From contig JABAKD010000035.1 in NCBI GenBank assembly GCA_012845835.1, positions 124,001 to 188,000 of the forward strand: a stretch of DNA of 64,000 nt. The letters run 5' to 3'. Of the stretch, positions 52,951 to 63,530 are shown piece after piece. Each line of letters starts with the position of its first letter. The first letter of the stretch is position 1. The position numbers and the translations under genes are program-made. The DNA is from Undaria pinnatifida. Lineage: Eukaryota > Sar > Phaeophyceae > Laminariales > Alariaceae. The notes under the pieces are model-generated. The model had not been told where the DNA came from, did not search any database, and worked only from the letters and a program-made list of their open reading frames with translations.

Positions 52951-53557
52951 CACAAAAAAAATCTTTGTTTCATGGAGTTCCATACGAAACTGCGGCGTTC
53001 CATAAGTGGGAAAAAATCAACCCTTTTTCTGATTCAGGTCTGAGCAGGAATAATTTTCAGATACAAATATGATTCCAGTCAAGCTTTGACACGTCGAGGC
53101 CGCGTCGTCGCTGTCTGTGCATGCGCGCAAAGCAAACGATACCTACAGGGGGCAATGCCTAAGGTAGAAAGGCGAAGTGTGTATAGTATGTCTTGAGGAG
53201 CGTACACAGGCAGCTAATCCACGCTGCGGTATAAGCCAGTGCAAGCCTCGCACATACATGCGTATTCGTACGTGCGTTTTATGGGCCCATGTCTCGTCTC
53301 AGTGGTGTGGCCCACGAAAGGCCGCATGCACACGTACGGAGCGCAACTGAAGATTATTACTCTCGGTACTATACTGCACCTGCTACACACCAGGCTATAT
53401 GGTAGGACAATATGTACTCTCCGTCCGGAATTCAGCACGCTGCTGTATTTATTCGTGAACCTTCCGCATGCTGTACGTCTCCAGTCCCGAGGTGCCACAT
53501 CTTCCGCGTATCCTACCAAACGGTAAAAAAGATATAGCCAGAATATAGCACTCTACA
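52951..53557. other. Copia-3 interior, unassigned
   Basis: The position where reverse transcriptase would start. Short frames on both strands only. Sequence around 52970-53160 may be decayed integrase C-terminus. Nothing supports RT. Confidence 0.4.
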
Positions 53558-53893
53558 GCAGCATTGCACTCGTTGCCTAGACAACTACCACGGCCGTGCG
53601 TGACATTCTGATGGACAGGCAACCTAGCCAACACCCGTTCCACGCTCGTAGTCAACACAATAAGGGACATGGCGGCACAGAGCGGCTGTAATCCCTTGCG
53701 GCATCGCACCCAAAACTCTGTTTTTTGCAGCATTGCACTCGTTGCCTAGACAACTACCACGGCCGTGCGTGACATTCTGATGGACAGGCAACCTAGTCAA
53801 CACCCGTTCCACGCTCGTAGTCAACACAATAAGGGACATGGCGGCACAGAGCGGCTGTAATCCCTTGCGGCATCGCACCCAAAACTCTGTTTT
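53558..53893. repeat. 169-bp tandem duplication
   Basis: Two units, almost identical, start at about 53558 and 53727 with GCAGCATTGCACTCGTTGCC and end CCCAAAACTCTGTTTTTT. Only a few differences are visible, so the duplication is recent. No TG..CA ends and no frame with a known domain. Confidence 0.92.
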
Positions 53894-54647
53894 TTTTCCC
53901 TTTAGACTAGTCTACATACGATAGGGGTTTCCACAAAAATTCCACGGGCTTCGCCCGCGGAATTAAATTATAAAAAGCTGGCCCGGTACATCCCAAATTT
54001 GCCGCGTGCTATCGGACTTTTCAATCATCGACGAACCGCGATGTACCGAGGACGGAGAAGCGTGTTACGCACAAACCGAATAGGCAAGCGTGGTTAATTT
54101 ACAGCTGCGACCTTTGTTCGTTCAATTGTTTATTTGTTTCTTCTTATTGGGATATAGCTCGTTGATGGACTATGACTACACCCACCATAGTTTGTTACAG
54201 TACTATCAGTAGTACTCGTTCTACCTGCTTCCTAATGTTTTGTTTTTTGCGGGAGTACGTAAGTATATTAAACAAACAACTGAATAGTGAGAATGTTTTA
54301 TTTTGTCGTGATGGACACTTGTCCACAATTCTCTTTATTTGTCTAGTATTGTTTATTTATTTGGTACAATTCAGAAAGCGTGTTTAAAACCCAGTACACG
54401 AATCTTTGCGTTTTATCCACTAGGTAAGGTATTTATCGCTGATAATTACACCAAGCGTAATTTTCATACTTATCTTTCCTTGTAACGTTTTATTTTTTGT
54501 AAAATGTGTGGATAACATGGATACATCCATATTGACGCGGTTTATACACCGGACCGGACATGAGACTCATTTGATTTTGATTTTTTTACGAATTTGTTTT
54601 CTAAGTATGAGGTTTCTCTAGCAATCTGACTTCGCATTATGGGGGGG
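53894..54647. other. Copia-3 3' region
   Basis: AT-rich, no convincing gene. A hairpin lies at 53943-53969 (AATTCCACGGGC, loop TTC, GCCCGCGGAATT; one mismatch). Ends in the G7 polypurine tract. Confidence 0.55.
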
Positions 54648-55099
54648 TGTTAAAAAGTTAAACCTTGGATTCAAATCTAAGTTAATGCGCAGTCTATTCG
54701 CACGAATAAGATATGCAGTTGAATCTTAAGTTGAATCTTACGTTGAATCTTCGGTTTAACCTAGATATAAACGTAGATTTGAGTATGTTAAGGTTGTCCC
54801 GTTGTCCCGGTATTCTACCGTACTACGGGCATTGTTCCGTGATGATCAGGTCAGGTGGTGATGCAACCCACCATGATCGCTCTCCCAACTCTCCCAACTC
54901 TCCCAACTCTCCCAACTCTCCTTCTCTTCCTTCTTTCTCTGCTTTCTTCTCCTCTTTTTGGCCTCAAGCGCCCTCTCCAAACTATCCTTTTTCTTTCTTA
55001 TCACAAGTGATCTTAACAGACACTTCGGTGCCACCTCCGCATCTCTTCGCATAGAAGACAGAGCCTTCACACAACCATTGTGTTCACTGGCTATTCACA
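54648..55099 (+). repeat. 3' LTR of Copia-3
   Basis: 452 bp, TGTTAAAAAG to GGCTATTCACA, followed by the TSD copy CTCTA. It contains a CTCTCCCAA tetramer-like array (about 54878-54920; four units of CTCTCCCAA). Confidence 0.85.
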
Positions 55100-55104
55100 C
55101 TCTA

Positions 55105-58100
55105 GGAGGTCATGTCGAGGCTCCTTCCATGTTGTCCTCCCTGGGAAGGAACAGACGGTGCTCGTGGAATATTTGGTCTTTCTCGTTTGGCGATTTTTTC
55201 CAGTACACGCGTTATCGTATGGGTTTCAGTATATATATACGTCGATCCGTCTTGCGCGTCGAACAAACTGCTGTGCTCCCTTTCTGCTGAAATTAGTACA
55301 GCTACTAATTTGACGCAACCCGGACCCCTCTCCGATCTTTCGCGATCAACAGCGTTCCACTGCGTCACGTAGCTTCAACCACCATCATGTTCTCAGCGCT
55401 ACAAACTACAGTGCATTATAATGGGCTCGCTTTCAATACATGCCATATACCGCCAAATTATCTGCTGTAGAAGTCGCTGTACAGCAGCCGAGCCGCCTAC
55501 TTTGCTCTTGCCCATCTACCACATAGCTCGACTCTTCACTGCCCCAGCGTCCACAGTTACAGCACTGCAGCTCTGACACCCTCCGCTGCTGTGCGAATGC
55601 TCCTTCCAAGTTCGATTCGAGAGGTTTTTTCGTCTTGGCCCCCCCGTGACTAGAACTCGAATTTAGTGAACGCTGAAACTCTGTGCTGGCTTTTTTGGGC
55701 AAGGCTGTCGGCGTGTGCGATGCCCTATATTCCACCATTCATGGGTACGCGGGGGATACCACGTTCTGTGTGGGCACGGCTGCGCTTGGGCGGCACTCTG
55801 CACTGCTGTCAACGCAACTGTCCCTTTATAGTGCGGTCGGTGTGGGTACGGAATTTGTTTTCAGCTGTCCAGGCGTTAGGCCGTCTTCCTACCGGTACAT
55901 GGGCTGCCCTTCCACCATGTTGCTAGGATAAATGCTGCAGTATTTTTTTGCAGCTGTCACGAAGGATACTGTCCGTTGCAATGCGGTTTACAGTTGCCGG
56001 AGACGCTGAGCACTATACGTTTGGCGCAAACGCTGCCTTTCTGCTGCTGTTGGTACATAGGCTGCCCTTCACGATGCTGCTAGGGTCTATGCTGGCATTT
56101 TTTTTTTCTCTGCACATGTTCCGACAGCTACTGCCCGTTACAAAGCAAGCCATCCCACGGTAGGGTTGCAGCAGAAAGTCCATGAGCTCCTCACATGAGC
56201 AACTCAATATTTCACCCCAAAAATGACTTCGAAGGCATTCGTTTGCACAACCCGATCAAGCTTCTATGCCTTAGGCCTAAAAAACATGCACTCGTGAAAT
56301 TACTTTATTGACCGGCAGTTCCTCAAATGAGGAGCTCAATCGCTCAGGGACATTTTGGCGCATAAAGTGCAACCCCTACCTTGGGATGCCTCGAGCGTTT
56401 ACTACAGTTCGCGGAGATACTGAGCTTTACAGCTTTTAATCGTGCAAGTGGGGATCAGCTCGTTGGAAGCGGTACTTGGGAGCAAACAGCCTTTTTATTC
56501 GGCTGCGGGCGTACACACCTTTTCTACAGCTCGTCAAGGTATTATACTACCCTTTTTAAGGCGGTTGGTGCTGTCGTCAGCCGTGGTCACAGGAGCAATC
56601 TTGCAGCAATCAGCACTACTGTAGGCTTGACCGTCCCTCTATAGGCGGTCGGTGGGGGAACTGCGTTATTTGGACGCTATACTACCCATCTTGGTGCGGT
56701 TGGAATTGCCGTTACCTGTTAACACAGCAGCGATACTACAGCGAGCAGCACTACTGTGGGCGCGACCGCCCCCCTATACTGCGGTCGGTGGGGGAACTGC
56801 CTGTTCAGGGGTTATACTGCCCATTTTTGTGCGGTTGGTATTGTCGGTACCTATGGGCACAGCAACGATAATGCAGCGAGCAGCACTACTGTAGGCGTGA
56901 CCGTCCCCCTATAGTGCGGTCGGCGGGGAAACTGCTTTGTTCAAGCGTTGTACTGACCTTGTCCTCTGATTGGCACATGTACAACCCTCTACTGTGCTAC
57001 CCTCCCCTACACTACTGTTTGAGCGGATGCTGCCCGTTTTTTTTTATACGGTTGGCGACGCGATCCTCTACTGTTCCTCCCCCTACACTACCGTTGGGGC
57101 ATGCTGCCCGTTTTTAATACGTAGGCGGCGCGATCCTCTACTGTGCTACCCCCCCCTACACTACTGTTGGGGCAGATGCTGCCCGTTTTATATCCGCTTG
57201 GCGGCGCAATCCTCTACTGTGCTACCCCCCCCTACACTACTGTTGGGGCAGACGCTGCCCGTTTTATATGCGCTTGGCGGCGCAATCCTCTACTGTGCTA
57301 CCCTCCCCTATACTACTGTTGGGGCGGATTCTGCCCGTTTATTTTCATGTACGGTTGACGGCGCGATCCTCTACTGTGCTACCCCCTTCCTACACTACTG
57401 TTGTGGCGGATGCTGCCCGTTTTTGTTTTATACAGTTGGCGGCGCGATCCTCTACTGTGCTACCCCCCCCCTACACTACTGTTGGGGCAGATGCTGCCCA
57501 TTTTTTAAACGCTTGGCGGCGCGATCCTCTACTGTGCTACCCTCCCCTATACTACTGTTGGGGCGGATGCTGACCGTTTTTCATACGCTTGGCGGCGCGA
57601 TCCTCTACTGTGCTACCCCCCCCTACACTACAGTTGGGGCGAATGCTGCCCGTTTTGTTTTGTTGTACGGCTGGCGGCGCGATTCTCTACTCCCTACACT
57701 ACTGTTGGGGCAGATGCTGCCCGGTTTTTGTACGGCTGGCGGCGCGATCCTCAACTACTGTGCTACCCCCCCCTAATGTACTGTTAGGCAGATGCTGCCC
57801 GGTTTTCTTAATACGGTTGGCGGCGCGATCCTCTTCTGTGCTACCTCCCCCTACACTACTATTAGGGCAGATGCTGCCCGGTTATTTATATACGGTTGGC
57901 GGCGCGATCCCCTAATGTGCTACCCCCCCTACACTCCCGTTGGGCGACCCTTTACTGTGATACCCCCCTATACAAACCTGGGATAAATGCTGCCTGTTTT
58001 GGTGCGATGGGCGTCGGCGTGTCGGGCGACCCTTTACTGTGCTGCCCCCCTACACTACACCTACGTCAAATGCTGCCTGTTTTGGTGCGATGAACGTTTA

Positions 58101-58800
58101 CGTGTTAGGCGACCCTTTACTGTGCTGCCCCCCTACACTACACCTACGTTAAATGCTGCCTGTTTTGGTGCGATGAGCGTCGACGTGTTAGGCGACCCTT
58201 TACTGTGCTACCCGACTACACTGCACCTGGGTTAAATGCTGCCTGTCTTGGTGCGATGGGCGTCGGCGTCTTGGGTGACCCTTTACTGTGCTGCCCCCCT
58301 ACACTACACCTACGTTAAATGCTGCCTGTCTTGGTGCGATGAGCGTCGACGTGTTAGGCGACCCTTTACTGTGCTGCCCCCTACTCTGTGCATGGGATAA
58401 ATTCAGCCTGTTTTGGTGCGATGGGCGTGGGCTTCTTGTGCAACCCTTTACTGTGTTACCCCCCCTACACTGCACCTAGGTCAAATGCTGCCTGTCTTGG
58501 TGCGATGGGCGTCGGCGTTCTGGGCGACGCTTTCCTGTGCTACCCCCCCCCGCGCCTAGGTTAAACGCTGCCTGTTAAGTGCGATAGGTGCAGACGTACC
58601 TTTACTGTGTTGCACCCCCTGCTCTGCGGTTAGGGTCAGTGCTGCCCATTTTAAGCCCCTTTTACTGCGGTTCGTGCGGGCGTTAGCCGTATACCCTGCG
58701 GTCAAACTGGGCGCTGCTCTTGTGTTTCAGTTTCGGTTGATGGTACCCTTCTTACCGCTGTCCTCCTTTATACGGCTAGCTGGCGTGGCTGCTACCATCA
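55105..58800 (+). repeat. 5' leader with expanded VNTR arrays, gypsy copy R
   Basis: Unique leader (55105-55930) is homologous to 27003-26160. Then come about 125-bp units (CTACAGTAGTGCTG-type cores as complement; 56590-56940), about 12 units of 70-82 bp with GGCGGCGCGATCCTCTACTG and ACTACTGTTGGGGC cores (56990-57960), and about eight units of about 80 bp with GGCGACCCTTTACTGTG and AAATGCTGCCTGTTTTGG cores (57940-58560). Long reading frames across the arrays (e.g. 268 codons at 56970) result from the repeat period and have no domain. Confidence 0.88.
56147..56390. mobile_element. 244-bp MITE in the leader of copy R
   Basis: Copy L is uninterrupted at this point (complement of about 25955-25990). 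The insert begins GCCATCCCACGGTAGGG and ends CCCCTACCTTGGGATGCC, an imperfect inverted repeat of about 17-25 bp. Inner repeats GAGCTCCTCACATGAG and CTCAAATGAGGAGCTC are also inverted. The target duplication is not clear (possibly AAGC/GAGC). Confidence 0.7.
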
Positions 58801-58987
58801 CTGATGCTGGACGGAGTCGAGGCCCATATCTTGCTGTTTGCTGAAGCACAGATGTACCACTACTTGCAGCAGCGACACGACAACAATATGTCTGCCTCTA
58901 TAGCTTCTCTACGCGTCGTTCCCATCCCGCCACCTTCCCCCACACCCCCTCCTTCCGCTGCCCTCCGTACAGACAACAAGCAATAAC

Positions 58988-61034
58988 ATGTCTACCAGAA
59001 AGGAAGCGGGCTACTCAGGGCAGGCTGAGGTCTCCCACGCACCCCAATCTGGATGCCCACGACAAAGAGCTCGCTCGAGATCCCGCGACTCAAGACGGGG
59101 GGGGCCACCGGAGGCGGGTTCCAGTGACGAGACAGAATACGGAGCACCATACCTCCACCCGGACCCACCAACCAAGAGGGTCGACTCGCCGGCTCGCGCA
59201 GAGAAGAAGACGGACCAACCTCTACCGAACTCGGGGGCGTCTCGACGCCAGCTCTCGCCAGCTCCAGGGGAGCCACCAGCTGCCCCCCCTCTGCGCTCGA
59301 CAGGGCACCACCGCCGCCACCTGGGCTCTCCGCGCTCGACAGAGCGCCACCCCCAGAGCTCCCGGGACCGGGGCGCCCATGCTCGCCCCTTGGACTTGGC
59401 ATATGCGGCGGCGCGGGCCCAGCGGGCGCTCGAACACGCCAACCAGACGATAGCACGCCGACGTCTGTTTGACGAAGATATCGAACAGGCGAAGACCAAT
59501 GCACGGGAGGCATCCCTGGTAGCGAAGAGGGCACCACGAGCCTTCGCCCAATCAGTTGCGCCGGCTGCGGCGGAAGCAACCGCGGCCCCCTCGCCTTCGT
59601 CGCGCCCGCAGGGTGTCGCATCCCAGCGACCATGACGCGGGAACGACGCCTTCTCCAAGGGCAGCGTCGCGTGCATGGCGTCTGCACCGAGGGTAGACTT
59701 CTCTGCGTTGGTGACCGCAGTGGCGGAAACGGCCTGCGCCCTCCTCACGTCAAAGAGGCCGGCGTCGCGGTGAGCAGACGCCCTTTCAGTGGAAGCGGCC
59801 TGGACTCGCATGGGTTGTACGCCCTATGCCGGACAGACGAGAGCCGGCCCGATCCTTGCCCTCGTCAAGGCCCTGCTAATGGCCCACGACGAGAACCCCG
59901 ACCCTGTCTTTTAGTCGAACCCACAAGGAAGAGTTGGCGGAACGAAACCGGGAGAAGCAGCGACAGTCGCGACAGTGGAGATCACAACTGTGGGGGTGGC
60001 GGCAAAAATGGTGTGGGTGGCGACCACCACCACCGCCGCGGGGGTGACAGCGGTGGTGGAGACGGGGGAGGCGCATCGGGTGCTGGTGTGACTTGGGTCG
60101 CCGCCGAGGGGGAAATTTTGGTCCAACAACCGGGGCAGTTCGCCGCAGCCATGGCGGAGGAAGGGCGCGAGATGAGGTTCAGCGTGGGACGGCTCGTCAA
60201 CCTCCCCCCGCTCGTCTTTGTTCTCGAGTACGGACGACCACAGCGAGGTTGCCGTGGTAGCAGGCAAGAAATGTCAAGAGCTATGGCAGGAGGAGCATCT
60301 GGGCCTAAGGCTTTGACCCTCCTGTTGCGTCTGCTGATGACGCACTCCGACGGGGTTGACACGGAAGAAGGCTACACTAAGTTGCATACTCTTGGAATGT
60401 GTAACAGCACGCCATCTTGTGGTTTCAGTCGGGAGTTTCGCGTACTTGTGTCGACCGCTACGGGGAGTGAGCGTGCTTTGTTCCTGGGGCCGGATGTGGT
60501 GTTGGAGGTGGTTCGGGTGGCGGCGAATTAGCAATTTCCGGCTATCATGCTTGCGTTGTACCCTGGTTGTAAGGCAACGGACCCGCGGTCATACGCTTCG
60601 TTGGATGTTACATGGCGGACTTTTAGTGACTAAGCGCATAATAAGAAACCTGCCGTCAACGGCGAAATAGTTTTTTTCTGCCTGTTTGTTCGACGGAAGT
60701 GCGGTCATCCGCCCCGTCGGGGCCCCGGCCCGCCGATCATGGGCGCGGCCAGGGCCGAGTGCCGTCCCAGTCGTGTTCGTGGCAGGCGGGATCGAGCCAT
60801 CAATAAACTGTCATGTCCATCGATGATTCATCTGACCCTTGAATTGATCACACATCGAACTGCTGGCCACTAGAATAGCATCATTTTGAAGAAGGTTTCG
60901 CCGTTAACGCCTCGTTTAAGACAGACGGCCCTCCCCTTTGGAGCGGCCTCCTTTCACCTCGCGCTGATGCCCTCCGAGAAAACCGGACGCTTTGCCCCAA
61001 CTGTCACGAAGAAAACCATTCGTTCAAGCATTGT
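58988..61034 (+). pseudogene. gag: Gag of gypsy copy R, intact zinc knuckle
   Basis: ATG 58988 (MSTRKEAGYS) is matched in copy L. The first frame (58988-59635, 215 residues) is Pro/Ser/Arg-rich and then helical (AYAAARAQRALEHANQTIA). It continues in another frame (59632-60531) with a Gly-rich stretch and a capsid-like block (ALTLLLRLLMTHSDGVDTEE; SREFRVLVSTATGSERAL). After stops at about 60531 and 60630 the CCHC zinc knuckle CPNCHEENHSFKHC is intact at 60993-61034. Gag would assemble particles and bind RNA. Several frame changes inactivate it. Confidence 0.78.
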
Positions 61035-62469
61035 AGGCATCTTTTCATCACTGCGAGTGGCTGCTTGAACCCTGAACTTGGACAGCTTGGCAAGGATGAC
61101 GCACACCGACGTTGACAAATACGCATGGTCTGCTCTACCGCTGAGGCGATACCTCTTCTCGCCCGAACAAGAAAAAATGTCGCCATCTTTCCGGTCAATC
61201 GCGAGGGTACCACCAGGATCGGGGCCAGGTAAACTGTCACAACGATACCACATACACGTTGGATCACGACGGTAGTATCCCGCGCTCGGCCGCCTCTTCT
61301 GCCCCCGCTCCTGGTTCTCAATTGCGCTATGGAGCCACCCACAACCCGGGCAGAAATACGCTCGCGCGCCAGCCTGGCACATTCCGTAACGGCAATTGAC
61401 AGCTCAAGGGCGGTACGGTACAGCACCATCGACAACACTGTCGGGGGGCAACCCTTTACGCTTTAGAAGATGCCCGTGTTCTGTTGCTAGCCTGTCCAAT
61501 AACGCAGCACAGAGAGCCTCTGTCAAGAGTCCACGGGCTCCTACGCCGTCTGCGGACGATTCTCACGGCGTGGTACCGGCGGTGAGAACTAGCGCTTCGA
61601 GCGTGGTTCCCTCCAGCCAGGTTTTATTTTTTCCGACGGCGAGAACGCGCGCTTCCAGCGACGTTCCCCTCGGTCATGGTCTGAGTTCGGCAACGGGAAC
61701 CGTGCTTCCAGCGCCGTTTCCGTCAGCCGCGGCATAAACTCGGCAATGGAGGTACGCGCTCCAAACGCCGCCCCCATTAACCATGGCACGGGAGCCTGCC
61801 CTTTGCGCGCTCCCCCCCAGGCACGCGTCGCGAAACAATATAGCTGCGGTGACGGCGCGTCGCCTTTTTACGCGAATGTGTTCATGCCCCCCCCTCCCTG
61901 ACCAGGCGGTGGCGGTCGGATTGAGGTTTGGGACGGTCGACCCTCAAAACACATTTTCTGACCGCGAAGTGGCGGTCGGTTTGAGTTATGGGAAGGCCAA
62001 CACCAAAACACCGAGACCTTTTGCGAGGCTCGATCCGGTGTTTGCGCACGACAACAGCGGGCGCTCTGTCCTTTGTGCCATCAAGGAGGAGTCGACAAGA
62101 TTACTTATCTCGTCTCCCTTCTCCAAGAGGCCTAACAAGAAAGGACCTCCACGGGAAAGACCATTATTACCACCTGCCCGAGCCCCGCTTCAGAAGATGC
62201 CCACAGGGTCTACGGACCCTGCTTGGTTTTTTAGCACGCTAACCCACATGTTTTCAGGCTACGTCTGCCCCTGTGGCACAGGAAGAATATCCGACACTGC
62301 GCGACGGGCCAGTGGTGACGCCACGGCCTCCAGCCTAGTCAGCTGGATGCTATTCCCGTAATTTTGCGGATCAATCGCGCCTCTCGTCAAGCAGAAACAG
62401 CTCCGAGCCCCTGCCCCTTCTGGCGCAGTTGGAGCCGTTATCTTGCGATTGTACGCTAAAGAGCGAAGA
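61035..62469 (+). other. Gypsy copy R, gag-NADAR interval
   Basis: Homologous to 22379-21011. It includes a 62-bp tandem duplication (61895-62015, GTGGCGGTCGGATTGAGG then GTGGCGGTCGGTTTGAG). A 192-codon frame (61783-62361) and others are Pro/Ser/Arg-rich with a CPLCHQGGVDK-type Cys pair in one frame. No enzyme motif was found. Confidence 0.5.
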
Positions 62470-63020
62470 GGCCAAGACGCGAGAAAACGTGGGCTCGGAC
62501 CCGCGTCGTACTCCCGAGGTCTGGTGTTCCTAAGGGGGACAATACAGGCCCAAAGTGCCGAGGACTGGTGTTCCGAGAGGGGGACATTGCAGACCCACCT
62601 GTCCAACGAGGCTACTGACGGGTTGGCACCGTCGGTGTTGGACTCTTTTCGGGTGCAGCGAGGGCGGCTTCTTACGAGTTTCCGCCAGCGAGTAAGGAGC
62701 ACCCGAGGCGAGAAACCCCGGGTTCGAACTCGCATCTTGCTCCCGAAGCCTGGTACTCCCGGAAGGGGACACTACAGGCCCAAAGAGCCGAGGTGTCGTG
62801 GTCCCAGAAGGGAACATTGCAGACCCACAAATGTCCAACGAGGCTACCGACGGATTGGCACCATCGGTTTTTGCCATTTTTCGGGTGCAGTTAGAGCGGG
62901 TTCTCGCGTTTTTCCGCCAACGAGCAAAGAAGACCCGAGGCGAGAAACCACAGGTTCGGATTTGCGTCGTGCTCCCGAGGCCTGTTGTTCCGGACGGGGA
63001 CATTGCAGGCCCAAATTCAA
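62470..63020 (+). repeat. ~230-bp tandem repeats upstream of NADAR, copy R
   Basis: GGGACATTGCAGACCCAC at 62581 recurs at 62811 (GGAACATTGCAGACCCAC), with GCTAC(T/C)GACGG(G/A)TTGGCACC and GCGAGAAACC(C/A)C(G/A)GGTTCG blocks in each unit; a partial unit precedes. The array is translatable across most of its length (62443-63033). Confidence 0.85.
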
Positions 63021-63057
63021 ACACGGCGTTTGACCCTTTTCTCGAATACTCCTTAAA

Positions 63058-63530
63058 GTGGTGTTGCTCTGGCAGCCCCCATCCTATTTCCCACTGTGGT
63101 CCCCTTCGTCGTTTGTCGTGGGCGACGTGCCATATTATTGCTCGGAGCAGTACTCGATGGCTGAAAAGACCAGGTTTTCCAAGACCATCGAGCAGTGGAG
63201 CTCATCATGTCGTCGCCTAGTCCAAGCACACGCAAACGCATCGGTCGAGGCGTGCGCAACTTTGACTCCGGTGTTGGGGACAGGGAGAAGAAAGCACCTT
63301 GTATCCGACACCTACGCCATATCCACGCAGAATCCAGCCACAAAAAAAACACCTTGTAAGCTCTGACAACAAGCTTCTGGCTGAATCCAGCCCTCTGGAT
63401 CCAGTGTGGGGCATTGGTTTCCGGGCGGGTGATCCCAGGGTCAACAACCCATGCCAGTGGAAAGCAAAAATTAGCTTGGCGAGGCACTTTCTGCCGTTCG
63501 CGAAGCTGTTCGCGACAGTGAGACCGGGTC
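63058..63530 (+). pseudogene. NADAR-domain (YbiA/PF08719-like) coding region in gypsy copy R
   Basis: Homologous to the copy L domain. N-terminal block SSFVVGDVPYYCSEQYSMAEK (SEQY at 63142-63153) is in the first frame. HRAVELIMSSPSPSTRKRIG and VRNFDSGVGDREK follow in a second frame. AESSPLDPVWGIGFRAGDPR (about 63380-63430) is in a third, and LGEALSAVREAVRDSE (about 63478-63525) in a fourth register. The break just after SEQYxMAEK-T/A-R and the one between CQW and LGEAL are at the same place in copy L; others are private. The family acts on ADP-ribosylated or N-glycosidic substrates; this copy is not translatable as one protein. Confidence 0.85.

Larger units (their letters stand above)
49858..55099 (+). 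mobile_element. Copia-3, nested in the gypsy R leader
   Basis: The element is flanked by CTCTA (49853-49857 and 55100-55104); the same site in gypsy copy L is uninterrupted (GTCTA, complement of 27004-27008). LTR sequence TGTTAAAA..AACCTTGGATTC starts at 49858 and again at 54648, and GGGGGGG (54641-54647) abuts the right LTR as polypurine tract. Gag, protease and part of integrase are present; reverse transcriptase and RNase H are missing between 52950 and 54640. It also carries a retroposon at 52244-52436. Non-autonomous. Confidence 0.92.

Noticed and set aside
53943-53969. Hairpin as a Helitron 3' terminus
   Set aside because: CTGG follows about 14 bases later, which loosely fits CTRR, but there is no TC start, no Helitron homology nearby, and it lies inside Copia-3.
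56970-57776. 268-codon hydrophobic-looking frame
   Set aside because: It is the translation of a 70-82-bp VNTR; its repeats of similar residues come from the DNA repeat, and the homologous array in copy L does not keep the frame.
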